Part shown: positions 1-13,257 of the stretch, piece after piece
Layout of the letters: each line of letters begins with the position of its first letter
Numbering within the stretch: position 1 is the first letter of the stretch
Source of the DNA: Stichopus chloronotus
Lineage: Eukaryota; Echinodermata; Holothuroidea; Aspidochirotida; Stichopodidae
Direction of reading: 5' to 3'
NCBI GenBank assembly: GCA_021234535.1
Contig: CM037838.1
Location: 13,533,680 to 13,597,679 of the forward strand
DNA length: 64,000 bases
Position numbers and translations under genes: made by a program
The notes under the pieces: generated by a model
What the model was told of the DNA's origin: nothing
The model's input: only the letters and a program-made list of their open reading frames with translations
Database searches by the model: none

Positions 1-20
1 CCAAAAATATGACAATTTGA

Positions 21-36
21 TAAGGCTATAGCCTTA
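21..36. promoter_or_regulatory. Perfect 16-bp palindrome, conserved in satellite units
   Basis: TAAGGCTATAGCCTTA is its own reverse complement. It is intact in the units at 21, 787, 1487, 2251, 3013 and 3771, has one change at 4532, and is lost in the eroded last unit. Its role is unknown; it could be a dimeric protein-binding site or a cruciform-forming site. Confidence 0.6.
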
Positions 37-646
37 CGTTTTTTTTTAAATTTCAGCCAAATCGTCGATTGTTTCAATCGTTACCAGAAAAGTGTCTATT
101 TTTTAAATAAATCTTCTCATTCAATAAAAAACACTTTTTAGCCCGAAATCGTCCTTCTTTTGATAGAAAGATTATTTATGATCTCATAATTTTGATAGTC
201 CTTCCAAAAATAAAGTACTGGAAAATGCAGCTGACATAAATAAAAATTGTTATTGCTCAAGATTCCAGGATTAAATAAAGCAGTCATGAATATTCATAAC
301 ATTGTAACATTGTAGTTTTCTTGTTATATTTGTCAAATTTACACTGGTGAATTTTTTCATATTAAAAAAACTGATTAGCCTCTCGCTTTGCTTGTAACAA
401 TCCGTTATGTGGAATATGCAAACATCCGTAGTCTCAATTCTTAACTCACCATGTACCAAAAACGTCAATGATTTAATGTCAATATTATCAAAGTTTACCT
501 GTTTAATATAAAGCTTTAAACAAAACAGCTTCAAAAAATCAAACAAAATGATCACCCTTTCTCCTATATCTTGCTAAGTTTATGGTATCGAGTAATTTCA
601 AGGTCAATCCGACTTATGGATTAATATGACATTTGAAAGCTATGAA

Positions 647-654
647 TGACGTCA
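647..654. promoter_or_regulatory. CRE-like palindrome TGACGTCA in satellite unit
   Basis: TGACGTCA, the consensus site of CREB/ATF bZIP factors, sits at the same place in units at 647, 1353, 2873 and 5161, and twice in the last unit (6172 and 6188). Other units carry one- or two-base variants (about 2112, 3632, 4393, 5592). The match is seen in the sequence; binding is not shown. Confidence 0.4.
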
Positions 655-3600
655 TTTTTTATTACTAAAGACTCCAATACAGTAATATCACATTGAATCG
701 GTCATTTCTCAACGCTGACAGAAAGATCTCGAAAATAGAACAAAATCGAAAATGTAGCAGATTTTAACCACAATATGATAATTTGATAAGGCTATAGCCT
801 TACGTTTTTTTTTTAAATTTCAGCCAAATCATCGATATTTTCAATCGTTACAACAAAAGTGTCTATTTTATAAGTAAAAATTCTCATTCGATAAAAGACA
901 CTTTGTAGCCCGAAATCGTCCTTCTTTTGATAGAAAGATTATTTATGATCTCATAATTTTGATAGTCCCTCCAAAAACAAAATTCTTGAAAATGCAGTTG
1001 ACAAAAAAAAATTGTTATTTCACAAGATTCCAGGATAAAATAAAGAATTCATAAATATTCATAACATTGTAACATTGAGGGTTTTTTTTTGTTATATATG
1101 TCAAATTTACGAACAAAGTTGCAAATATCCCTAGTCTCAATTCTTAACACACAATGTACTAAAAACGTCAATGATTTAATATCAATATTATCAAGGTTTA
1201 CCTGTTTAACATAACGATTTAAACTACACAAAACAGTTAAAAAAAAAAACAAAATGATCACCATTTCTCCTAGATATTGCTAAGTTCATGATATCTAGGA
1301 ATTTCAAGGTGAATCCGACTTATCGATAAATATGACATTTGAAAGCTATTAATGACGTCATTTATTATTAATAAAGGTTCCAATACAGTAATATCACATT
1401 GAATCGGTCATTTCTCAACGCTGACAGAAAGATCTAGAAAATAGAACAAAATCGAAAATGTAGCAAGCCAAACTATGACAATTTGATAAGGCTATAGCCT
1501 TACGTTTTTTTGAAATTTCAGCCAAATCGTCGATATTTTCAATCGTTACCACAAATGTGTCTATTTTTTAAATAAACATTCTCATTCAATAAAAGACACT
1601 TTCTAGCCCGAAATCGTCCTTCTTTTGATGGAAAGATTATTTATGATCTCATAATTTTGATAGTCCCTCCAAAAATAAAGTACTTGAAAATGCAGTTGAC
1701 AGAAATAAAATTGTTATTTCTCAAGATTCCAGGATAGAATAAAGCATTAATGAATATTCATAACATTGTAACATTGTAGTTATCTTGTTATACATGTCAA
1801 ATTTGCCCTTGTTAATTTTTTCATATTAAAAAAATGATTGGCTTCGCTTTGCTTGTAACAATCTGTTATGTGTAACATGGAAACTTCCGTAGTCTCATGT
1901 CTTAACACACCATGTTCCAAAAACGTCAATAACTTAATATCAATATTACCAAACTTTATCTGTTTAATTTAAAGCTTTAAATTAAACAAAACAGTTTAAA
2001 AAACAAACAAAATGATCACCCTTTCTCCTAGATCTTGCTAAGTTCATTATATCGAGTAATTTTAAGGTGAATCTGACTTATGAATAAATATGGCATTTGA
2101 AAGCTATTAAAGACGTCGCTTATTATTAATAAAAGCTCCAATACAGTAATATCACATTGAATCGGTCATCTTTCAACGCTGACAGAAAGATCTCGAAAAT
2201 AGAACGAAATAAAAAATGTAACAGATTTTAGCCAAAATATGACAATTTGATAAGGCTATAGCCTTACGTTTTTTTGAAATTTCAGCCAAATCGTCGATAT
2301 TTTCAATCGTTACCACAAAAGTGTCTATTTTTTAAATAAATCTTCTCATTCAATAAAAAACACCTTTTAGCCCGAAATCGTCCTTCTTTTGATAGAAAGA
2401 TTATTTATGATCTCATAATTTTGATAGTCCCTCCAAAAATAAAGTACTTGAAAATGCAGTTGACAGAAATAAAATTGTTATTGCTCAAGATTCCAGGCTA
2501 AAATAGTCATTAATATTCATAGCATTGTTACATTGTGGTTTACTTGTTATATCTCTTAAATTTAAACTTGTCAGTTTTTTTCATATTATAAAAAATGATT
2601 GGACTCTCGTTTTGGTTGTAAAAATTCGTCATGTGGAACATGTAAACATCCGAAGTCTGAATTCGTAACTCACCATGTACCAAAAACGTCAATCATTTAA
2701 TATCAATATTATCAAAGTTTATCTGTTTAATATAAACTTTAAACTAAACAAAACAGTTTAAAAATCAAACAAAATGATTACTCTTTCTCCTATATCTTGC
2801 TAAGTTCGTGATATCGAGTAATTTCAAGGTCAATCCGACTTATGGATAAATATGACATTTGAAAGCTATTAATGACGTCATTTATTGTTAATAAAGGCTA
2901 ACATACAGTATTATCACATTGAATCGGTCATTTCTCAACGCTGACAGAAAGATCTCGAAAAAAGAACAAATGCAAAAATTTAGCAGACTTTAACCAAAAT
3001 ATGACAATTTGATAAGGCTATAGCCTTATGTTTTTTTTTAAATTTCAGCCAAATCGTCGGTATTTTCAATCGTTACCACAAATGTGTCTATTTTTTAAAT
3101 AAACATTCTCATTCAATAAAAAACACTTTTTAGCCCGAAATCGTCCTTCTTTTGATGGAAAGATTATTTATGATCTCGTAATTTTGATAGTCCCTCCAAA
3201 AATAAAGTGCTTGAAAAAGCAGTTGACAGATAAAAAAGTTGTTATTTCTCAAGATTCCAGGATAAAATAAAGTGGTCGTGAATATTCATAACATTGTAAC
3301 ATTGTGGTTTACTAGTTATATTTGTCAAATTTACACTTGTGAAATTTTTCATATTGAAAAAGTGATTGGACTCTCGCTTTCTTGTAAAAGTTCCTTATGT
3401 GGAACATGAAAACATCCATAGTCTCAATTCTTAACACACCATGTACCAAAAACGTCAATGATTTAACATAAAGATTACTGTTTAATATGAAGCTTTAAAG
3501 TAAACAAAACCTTTTTAAAAAACAAACAAAATGATTACCCTTTCTCCTGTATCTTGCTAAGTTCATGATATCGAGTAATTTCAAGGTGAATCCGACTTAT

Positions 3601-6185
3601 CGATAAATATGACATTTGAAAGCTATTAATGAAGTCATTTATTATTAATAAAGACTCCAATACAGTAATATCACATTGAATCGGTCATTTCTCAACGCTG
3701 ACAGAAAGATATCGAAAATAGAACAAAATCGAAAATGTAGCAGATTTTAGCCAAAATATGTGCAATTTGATAAGGCTATAGCCTTACGTTTTTTTGAAAT
3801 TTCAGCCAAATCTTCGATATTTTCAATCGTTATCACAAATATGTCTATTTTTTAAATAAACATTCTCATTCAATAAAAGACAATTTCTAGCCCGAAATCG
3901 TCCTTCTTTTGATGGAAAGAATATTTATGATCTCATAATTTTAAAAGTCCCTTCCAAAATTAAGTACTTGAAAATTCAGTTGACAGATATAAAAATTGTT
4001 ATTTCTCAAGATTCCGCGAAACAATAGTCATGAATATTCACAGCATTGTTACACTGTGGTTTTCATGTTATATATGTTACATTTAAACTTGTCAACGTTT
4101 TTTATATGAAAAAAATGTACGGCTTCGCTTTCCATGTAAAAATCCGTTAAGTGGAACATGGAAACATCCGTAGCCTCAATTCTTAACACACAATGTACCA
4201 ACAATGTCAATAATTTAATATCAATGTTACCAAACTTTATCTGTTTAATTTCAAGCTTTCAATTAAACAAAACAGTTTAAAAAACAAACGAAATGATCAC
4301 CCTTTCTCCCAGATCTTGCTAATTTAATGCTATCGAGTAATTTTAAGGTGAATCCGACATATGGATAAATATGACATTTGAAAGCTATTAATGGAGTCAT
4401 TTATTATTAATGTAGGCTAACATACAGTAATATCACATTGAATCGGTCATTTCTCAACGCTGACAGAAAGATATCGAAAATAGAACAAACTCGAAAATGT
4501 AGCAGATTTTAGCCAAAATATGACAATTTGATAAGGCTATAGACTTACGTTTTTTTTTAAATTTCATCCAAATCGTCGATTGTTTCAGTCGTTACCACAA
4601 AAGTGTCTATTTTTTAAATTAATCTTCTCATTCAATAAAAAACACTTTTTAGCCCGACATCGTCCTTCTTTTGATGGAAAGATTATTTATGATCTCATAA
4701 TTTTGATAGTCCCTCCAAAAATAAAGTACTTGAAAATGCAGTTGACAGAAATAAAATTGTTATTTCTCATGATTCCAGGATAAAATAAAGCAGTCATGAA
4801 TATTCATAACATTGTAACATTGTGGTTTTCTTGTTATATTTGTCAAATTTACACTTGTCAATTTTTTCATATTAAAAAAAAAATGATTGGCCTCTCGCTT
4901 TGCTTGTAAAAATCCGTTATGTGGAACATGGAAACATCCTTAGTCTCAATTCTTAACACACCATGTACCAAAAACGTCAATGATTAATTTATATCAATAT
5001 TATCAAAGTTTACCTGTTTAATATAAAGCTTTAAACAAAACAGCTTAAAAAATCAAACAAAATTATCACCCTTCCTCCTATATCTTGCTAAGTTTATGAT
5101 ATCGAGTAATTTCAAGGTCAATCCGACTTATGGATAAATATGACATTTGAAAGTTATTAATGACGTCATTTATTATTAATAAAGGCTCCCATACAGTAAT
5201 ATCACATCGAATCGGTCATTTCTCCAGATAAATATTCATCAAATTGTAACATTGTAGTTTTCTTGTTATATTTGTCAAATTTACACTCTTCAATTTTTTC
5301 ATCATTAAAAAAATCAGTGGCTTCTCTCTTTGCTTGTAACAATCCGTTATGTGGAACATGCAAACATCCGTCGTCTCTTGTGTTAACACACCATGTACCA
5401 AAAACGCCCATGTTTTAATATCAATATTATTAAAATTTACCTGTTTTAAATAAATCCTTAAAATAAGCTTAACAGTTTAAAAACAAACAAAATGATCTCT
5501 CTTTATCCTAGAACTTGCTAACTTCATGATATCGAGTAATTTCAAGGAGAATAAGAATTATGGATAAGTATGACATTTGAAAGCTATTAATGACGTCTTT
5601 TACTATTATTAAAAAACCCTCCAATACAGTAATATCACATTGAATCGGTCATTTCTCAACGCTGACAGAAAGATCTCGAAAATAGAACAAAATCGAAAAT
5701 GTAGCAGATTTTAGCCAAAATATGATAATTTAATAAGGCTATGACATTACCTTTTGTTAAATTTCAACCAAATCGTCGATATTTGCAATCGTTAGCACAA
5801 TTGAATGGATATTCATCAAATTGTAACATTGTGGTTTTCATGTCATATTTGTCAAATTTGCACTCTTCAATTTTTCATAAATAAACGCAATCATTGGCCT
5901 TTCTCTTTGTTTGTAACAATCTGTTATGTGGAACAAACAAACACCCGTAGTCTCACGGTCAACGCGACATAAACCACAAAACGCCTATGATTTCGTATCA
6001 ATATTATTCAAATTTACCTGTTTAGTATGGAGTTCTTTAAATAAGCAAAACAATTAAAATAAAACAAAGAAAATAATCACTCTTTCTTCTAGATCTTGCT
6101 AAGGTTATGATATCGAGAAATTTCAAGGTGAATCCGACTTATGAATAATTATGACGTTTGACAGCTATTAATGACGTCACGTAGC

Positions 6186-7540
6186 CTTGACGTCATTTTT
6201 GTTTATCTACTGCTATGGTGAATATTCCGAAGCACAGGTATACATGTGGTGTTTTGTGTTTCCGCATTGCTTGTTGTCATTAAAAGTTACTGTTGGTGTC
6301 TAGTGCTTCTTATTATACAATACTGACTACTCATATATGATATATTACCCGTACTTGTAATTATGTGGCCTACGTCAACTTTTCCTTGAATGCTCTTCTA
6401 AAATTTTCTACGAAGAGCGTTTCATCATTTTACCATCAGAGCTTGATACTAGATCGTGACGTAACAATTTGTTTTGCATTGGGCATACATGTAATTTCCT
6501 CAACTTAAGGGAGCAGAGGACGGACTACTAAGGGCGTAGATCTTTGCGGGGAGAACGGGGTGGGGGGTGGAAGGACACTTGTATCACAGAAAGAAAGGCA
6601 GCGATAACTGCACAATATCTGCAGCCTAAACAGTAGAACATGTAACATAATTAATGGGTCAGTAACTGCCGATAAGGACTATTTTATTGCTGCGATGTGT
6701 TAGCCTGGAAATTTTCAGCAGCCCTCATCATGCATTTGCATTTTGTTACCATTATTCTTTCATCTATATATCATCCTGTTGGACTTATCTTCGTATCTTC
6801 CATACTGGTCTTACCTGTTCTTGTCTCCACGGTGTTGTATTCTTTCTTGATGTGTTACCAAATGCGTTGTCATATGTGGCACATTAATGTTGGACCTTTA
6901 CCTAGGCAGCGGAAAAGAATGTTCACTTAACGTCATGGACTGTTACCATGACTACCGTAACGGTCCAATGCATGGGTGTTTTATATTTTTTATTTACATT
7001 ATTGTTTAAGGACTGGAGTTGTGTTGATATACACCTGCTCGTCAAACTCAATGACTGGCCAAGCAATGATAATAACAATAATTGTTATACAGCAGGCAAC
7101 GATTAAATGTGTAAAGTAATGTAAAAGGTTAGGTTATAAACAGGCTAGAGGAAATACCCCAACCAAGCAAATACAAGGTAAGTACAGCAAACCAAATATG
7201 AAGTACATTGTATAGTCATTGTTTAGGACAGAGAAACACGCCATACCTCAAGACAAGAAGTATAAGAGGACGCTCCTGTAAAGCTGTGTGACTACATATG
7301 CTGTTGGAATCTACTGATCCTTATATTACAAAGAGGTTGGTACCTGATTATGTGGGAATTAATCGCCCATTTACTCAAAATACATTTTAACAGCTTTAAT
7401 GGAGACGCCATGTATGCTATTCACATAAATGGATTTAATTAGCTTGTAAAGACACACTAGTAACATTTCGAACAGTATCAACTGTTTACAGGTCTTAGAA
7501 TCCACCTCTTCATCTTAAGCTCAAGTTTTACTTTCATCTC
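6186..7540. other. Unique sequence, no gene recognised
   Basis: Nonrepetitive flank of the satellite. Open frames near 6690-6930 are short, overlap each other and resemble nothing I know. A G-rich stretch lies near 6545-6575. Confidence 0.5.
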
Positions 7541-7549
7541 GAACAACAA

Positions 7550-8590
7550 CAACTTGGATAAAAAGTGTGATGAAATAAGGAAAGCTACCGAAAGTAAGTG
7601 CAAGGATAGATGCCAGATTCTTAAATGCAGTTGTGGAAAATTTGAAAATTAGAGCGTTTAGATTCTTATTTGAATAAGTTAACAGAGATCTTGTCACAGA
7701 GTAGCATAAAAAGGAACTAGCGAAAATATCAGACTATTGCGATCAGGTTATTGAAAGGCACGAGAACTTTACAGCGATGGCTTCATCTATTCTTTTAGCT
7801 AAGGACGAGTGGGCACAGGTTCAGTGTATCTCTTGATGTTAGAGCAGCTTGTGAACCTCTGATAGAAGAAATGAAGAAGGAATAAGGAAAAAAGGAAAAA
7901 GACAACATTTTTCTATTTAAATATCGTTTCTGCTGTTATTTGTCAGACTTCAAAGTTCCAACGGTTTGCGAACCTTGTGAAATCGGTATTTATGATGTCA
8001 GCGACGGTTGGTATAACCGGAAGTACATTCGTGACGTCATTCGCCGATGTTCAGCCGATCGCTTTCGGCGTGTATCCTGTGTTTCTCACGATCCCCTCAC
8101 AAACCAAATAATCGTTGGTACTGGCAGCAGATTCGTGTATGTATTCGATGATCAGCTGAATTATATTCGCACCGTAAAACTACCGGATGTGATCATTGGA
8201 GTATATGATATAACTGTACATGCAGGTACGCTTCTAGTCTGCGACTATGGCGGTGAGAGAGCATTTGCAGTCACCATGGAGGGATCTGAGAGTAAGTTGA
8301 TGTATGAATTCACCAAACCAGACCTTACGGGGAGTATCATCAGACCATCTGGAGTATGTACAGACAAGAATGACTTCATCTACATGCTATGGAGAGAAAA
8401 CTTACCAGAACCATCAATACGACGTACTCTGGTGAGCTACAGCCAAGATGGCCGTCAGTTACTAACAACAAGAACCGTAAAGGAAGAAGCGAATTGCTTG
8501 GCATCTTTAGAGATGGGTGGATCTGAAAAGATTTTAATAGCAGGAATTACTTCAGGAAATATTTATGTGTTCGATACCACAGTGGGGTAG
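7550..8590 (+). pseudogene. TRIM-like coiled-coil plus NHL/beta-propeller pseudogene
   Basis: The 3' part, 7922-8590, is one open frame encoding about 220 residues. It contains repeated blade-like phrases (VSHDPLTNQIIVGTGS, YDITVHAGTLLVCDYGG, RPSGVCTDKNDFIYMLW, ILIAGITSGNIYVFD) typical of the C-terminal beta-propeller/NHL-like region of invertebrate TRIM proteins. Upstream the coiled-coil segment is still legible: ISDYCDQVIERHENF and MASSILLAKDEWAQVQ at about 7720-7830, then RAACEPLIEEMKKE ending at TAA 7883. Stops at about 7650, 7720 and 7883, and a frame change between WAQVQ and SLDVRAAC, break the frame. No ATG opens the 3' frame; its apparent start is TTG. No intron is visible, so it may be a retrocopy or a decayed single-exon gene. 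RING and B-box are absent. The family call comes from residue patterns and was not checked by search. Confidence 0.6.
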
Positions 8591-9574
8591 TCTTTGGTGG
8601 CGTTCGGATTGATTTTATATCTGACAATGACGAAGCAAATGAACTACCGTAAATTTTTTCAACGAATATTCACTTGTCTTTTTTTTTTTTGCGTTTCGTT
8701 GCCCTTATCATATGTTTACGTGAGCTCCAGAATATAATACCTTTATAATTTTATAATTGGATAAAATAGAGTCCGTCTTTGTTCAACAATGTATCCAAGC
8801 CATGAGGATGCAAGGATGCAAATACGTTGCAAATCAAGAGTTACAATCAAAGATAAAAACATTGTGGAAAATATTTTTATTTTAACCATTTGTATTAATC
8901 GCGCTATATGGAAGCTTATGTGCTGCAGATGGCAAACTTCTTGATTTTAACACCCGCTATCATTGAATAATTTTCTTAAACTGTTCCATTATCTATCGGT
9001 ATCACATTAATTCTACTCATTTTCTTAATTTATTTCGTGTCTTTGAATTAAGAAACAATATTAGGAAAAACCGATCAGTCTAATCACTTTCTTGTTACAA
9101 GACTAAACGCCTGAGAAAATTCCAATTCAGAACTGAAAATTGGTAAGTGGTTTCAACTAGTTCCGACTTGGTCCCAACATGTTCACCGTTTAATGCCAGT
9201 CATCAGTTTCCAGTTGCTTAACAGGAATTTTCTCTTCGGAAAAATAGTGTCAGTCCTCATTTATTTGTTTAAATACCTATAATTTATTCAATTTACTGAA
9301 TAAGTGTTAAGATGTCAATATTTACAGTCAATTCTAGTCGGTACGGTTCTTATCGTGAAAAAGGATAACCAGACTCAGTAAGAACTTCATTGTGCGACCA
9401 GGGAGAGATACAATAACTTGCTGTATCTTACATTTTGAGGTTATAACTCTGACTAGGTTTATCACCCTCCATTCTCATTTGAAATACAATATAATGTTTT
9501 CTTCTTTTCCAACGTCATCGAATATAAAGTATGCAAATGAAGTAAACATCCATCCAAACATCCAGTCGTAGCTA
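8591..9574. other. Intergenic, nothing recognised
   Basis: AT-rich sequence with no convincing coding frame, tandem repeat or transposon terminus. Confidence 0.5.
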
Positions 9575-10215
9575 GGGTCACATCTTTAGGCGGTGGAGGG
9601 GGGGGGGGCGTGAAAGCAAACAATTCCGACAGGCTGGGTGTTTTTTTCAAACTATGTGCCAACCCCACTCCTATGGTTTCAGGCAGTAGGAATTATTGTC
9701 ATTTCCACAAACCAGTTCAACAGCTTTTACTGTCTATTTAACTACCAGGTAACCTTAGACAAAATCTGGTGTAATATTTTGCCCTTATTGTAATCAAGAA
9801 ATTATAGTCTAATAAAGTTCCAACAACTTTTACTCTCTCGTGATTAGTTTTTTATTACTTTGCTACAACCGTCGATGATTGCATAATAAGGTAAAAAGTC
9901 AGTTCATGTGCCAAGAACTTGTAAAGGATAGCCAGCTTGATGAGCAAAAATGTTATGCAATAAAGGATTTTGATAGGGTGGGGAAAAACATGAGATGATC
10001 GAGTGATGGTCATGGTTATGGTTGAGTTATGGTTGGAATGGAGGTGGTGCCCCCCATCCCTTTTTGAGAACGTTTTCATAGACTTAGATGCAATCTGGTG
10101 CAATATTTGGCATCTTTTTACGTCATAAAATGTGCTAGACTGAGACATGAAAAATTCAAATTGGTATTTCACATTTTCCGGCTATACTGGCGGCTCTGAC
10201 AGATTTTTTTTGGAG
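9575..10215. repeat. Dispersed repeat, copy 1 (partner at 45990-46430)
   Basis: Two blocks match a second locus. GGTCACATCTTT followed by a G-rich run and the phrase ACCCCACTCC (9578-9670) resembles 45993-46055. The block around 10090-10150 (GTGCAATATTTGGCATCTTT, CATAAAATGTGC) resembles 46320-46390. A weaker internal duplicate of the second block lies near 9755-9815. The run of 11 G at 9598-9608 and of 10 G at 10215-10224 fall inside or at the edge. No coding capacity; class unknown. Confidence 0.6.
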
Positions 10216-10559
10216 GGGGGGGGGACACCCCCACTCATCCCCTAAACCGGTCGCCCTGTATACATCAATTTTGTTAAGGGAAAGTCCTTGATTGTGGCCA
10301 CCATTGCCAACAGTAGACACAGTCATCAGATTTATAACAAATAAAGAGACAAAGATTAATTTAGCAAAAAAAAAAAAATTCCAGCAGGAAATCACAAATT
10401 GCATATTTCTGTTATTAAACAACGCACGTTTCTGTGATACTGTAGTTTGGTAGACTACAGGGGAAGCGATATTACATATGTAGCAAATGGCAGCAGAGGT
10501 TTTGAATAGCGCGTTAACCCGCAGCAGAGTGCTAATGAGTATATGACTATACTTCCATG

Positions 10560-10990
10560 GTGTGAATTATCGCTTTGGTGGATGTCCATACCAACATATT
10601 GACAATCCTATATGTACCATGGTGAAGATATATACAAAATCGTGATTTGGGGGGCAATATATTGTAATTAGAATACAAACAAACAAAATATGAGCTCTGT
10701 GATCTTTTCTGTGTTCTTTTCTGGAGATATCACGTTTATCAGGTTCCACAATTTGACCCTGTTGACCCCAAATGACCTTTGAACTCAAAAAGAGAGACTT
10801 TTTGCACTTACTAAGGTACACCTACCCACCAAATATGAGATTTGTCCAAACTTTCCTGCTTGAAATATCGTGTTTCCACAGTTTCCACACTTCGATCCCT
10901 GTTGACTCCAAATGACATCTGATCTCACAAAAAAAAAAAAAAACAATAGGCTTCCTGTTCTCAAAAAAGTACCTACACCTACACACCAAG
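10560..10990. repeat. Dispersed repeat with internal duplication
   Basis: Two diverged submodules occur here, each with a CCCTGTTGAC..CAAATGAC segment (10757-10780 and 10896-10920) preceded by an ATATCACG or ATATCGTG phrase. Related TGACC-rich wording occurs in the repeats near 23580-23860 and 27980-28060. This looks like a high-copy noncoding family. Confidence 0.5.
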
Positions 10991-13140
10991 TCTCTTGGAT
11001 TACTTGATAAACTATTTAGTTTCTGAGTGAACGTAGGCGTATGCCGAGGCCAGCTTTACACCAGCGGTGAACAAAGTTGATTCATGCTTGAGCGTAAGGT
11101 AAAAGCTAACCTAAACACTGATTAACTTATGTTTTTCTTTTTCGTTTTTTTTTTCTTCTGCATTTGTTTTAGCTTCTTTTTTCCCTTCGTATTCTTTCTT
11201 TATATGGACACTAGCTCTTGTTTTCTAGTGTCTTGTCCGTACCATATTTTTGTAATTTGATTGCAGGGACGAATGAATGAATGAGAGTGATACAGTGTGG
11301 AAATACAGTGTGTAACTGTTGTATTGGAGCAGGCCAGACGTTTTGATTAGGGGGAACTGAGGATTGTTCGAAGAATATTTTAGCTTGAGGGAAGCGCTTT
11401 CCAGCATTATTTGGAGCAGTTCGTACCGTCCTCGATAAAAGCATAAAAATTGGCTGCCCCAACCATTGACTAAAAGAAAATTGGCAACACCATCATTATT
11501 TCCTGGATTCTGAGATCACTGAAGTACTCAAACTTCTATCTTTTTACCTTCTCTTTCATTATTTTCATTATCGTTTTCTATCTCATTGATTCTCTCTTGG
11601 TTACAGCTGAAACGGTGACCCGTAACCTACCTGAGTCAGTCGGAAGCGGTGGTGGGGAGGAGGAGTGTGAAGGGTGACCGCGCGACTGACCATGTGGTAT
11701 GCATAGCTCCGCCACTCTTTAGGTATTTCAGCGTCAAGTCTTCTGAACTATTGTAAATGGCAACTCCTACTACAAGGAGCCTGCACTCCATGTGAAAGGC
11801 CTCCTGAGACTGAAAAGAATAACCAGGGAATAAATCACAATTTCTCTTTCAATTAACAACAGTCACACAATAATTCATGCAATGTATCTTTATAGAGTTC
11901 AATATTACTTATGAAAATGTAACGATTTGCACTGCACAAAATGCGTGATCTTCAAATTAATGACCACTTTTCAGCGACAGTATAGCATGGTTTTGGTACG
12001 TGCTACGTGCTGTATAGGCTATGTATAAAGCGGGATATTGACGTATATAAACTGGTCTATCGTACGGCGGCCCTGAGGGGACATTTTAGATGTCGAGTTA
12101 CCAACTTATAGGCTAACTCAGCATCTCGGAAAAGGTTGGCAAATTGTCGAGGTATCGAATTACAAATAACTTGTTATCTCGTCGAACTTTGCAAATTATT
12201 ATCATTATTACGACACTAAATTTATTCAAATTAAGATAAAAAGTTGACGAACGTCAAGGGAAACTACACTTTGCCCTTGCAAATGTAGGTGGGGACGAAA
12301 CGAAATCGCTGCACAAACGGCAAACTGAGTTATGGCGGCAGTCTTGGAGACTTTATCAAAATGGGGGTAATTTTTGCAGACAATAGTTTGTTTGGATTTA
12401 AGAGCGATAAGGTTTGATATGGAGGGGTCGATGATTCTGCAGAGTTTATGCCCGAATTTTGTTAGTAATTACTGATTAGAGAGATTACCAAGCAGAGCGC
12501 CACGATAGGTTGGCGTGTGCGTTAAATAGTGGCTTTTACAATCGACCATAGTACAAATCTGCCATGGTTGTCAATTTTTATCGTTGTGCTTTAGCAATTA
12601 ACCCTTGGGGAGCAAACTTTATTTCAGGTCAGCATGAGGAATTGAAAATTTAAAAGTTGTCCAAGCGTCAAAAGCTTCACGAATGACGCATCATCTTTTA
12701 TCTATCATCATCTTCTATGTTGGAGAGTTTGTGGAAGATGCTACCAATCGACTCAAGTCTAAATCTGTTGATGCTTTTTAAGTCATTCGGGTATGTTTTT
12801 GGCCATTGTGTCAATTTGATATTTAACGTGATGGGGAGGGATATTTCTCGAGTACTCCTCAGTAGATTTCCTATCAATGATGTAACCAGACATTTTCTGG
12901 AGCCATTTCAACGTAAGCGGGGGAGGGGGTATTAGGGATTGGAGAGGGGTTATGTAGAAGTAACTCTTACCTTTTGTGAAACGCTACTATCTGTGCGGGC
13001 ACAGAGGAAATTTTAGAATAAAAATTTCTTGTAGATTGCAAGAAACAACACTTTCCAGTCTCCCGGCTGGTCGCATTGTAGATTTAAGCTGATTGTTTCC
13101 CCGCAGGTATGGAAATGTACACTTCCAGTGACAATGGCTT
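10991..13140. other. Intergenic, no gene recognised
   Basis: Contains pyrimidine-rich runs (11125-11210) and short unrelated open frames. I see no domain, no tandem array and no clear transposon end. Confidence 0.45.
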
Positions 13141-13225
13141 CTTTTGTTGTGGCATTAGGGCCGGACTAAGGATGTGGAGGTCCTTGGCACACAAATGTCT
13201 GGAGCATCTTATAGAAGACCATAAG

Positions 13226-13257
13226 GCCTCAGCAGTACCGGCCTCAGCAGTACCGGG
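13226..13257. repeat. 15-bp direct duplication
   Basis: GGCCTCAGCAGTACC occurs twice back to back. The nearby GGGCCGGACTAAGG at 13159 resembles a DNA-transposon terminus, but I could not find its partner. Confidence 0.6.

Larger units (their letters stand above)
1..6185. repeat. Tandem satellite array, unit about 760 bp
   Basis: The palindromic landmark TAAGGCTATAGCCTTA recurs at 21, 787, 1487, 2251, 3013, 3771 and 4532 (one mismatch), giving spacings of about 766, 700, 764, 762, 758 and 761 bp. Whole units align between landmarks. The second unit is short because it lacks about 64 bp near 1110. The seventh is cut at about 5224 and followed by a copy missing its first ~275 bp (5225-5731). 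The last (5732-6185) has an internal deletion and more substitutions. The array continues off the left edge. Small minus-strand open frames recur in the units but differ in length and are broken in most copies, so I read the array as noncoding satellite DNA. A degenerate tandemly amplified transposon is an alternative. Confidence 0.93.

Noticed and set aside
271..5411. Recurring minus-strand open frames in the satellite units (VKQVN, LRIETRD wording)
   Set aside because: Lengths and frames differ between units and most copies are interrupted, so there is no sign of coding constraint.
6687..6930. Two overlapping open frames next to the satellite
   Set aside because: Short, hydrophobic, in competing frames and with no splice or domain support.
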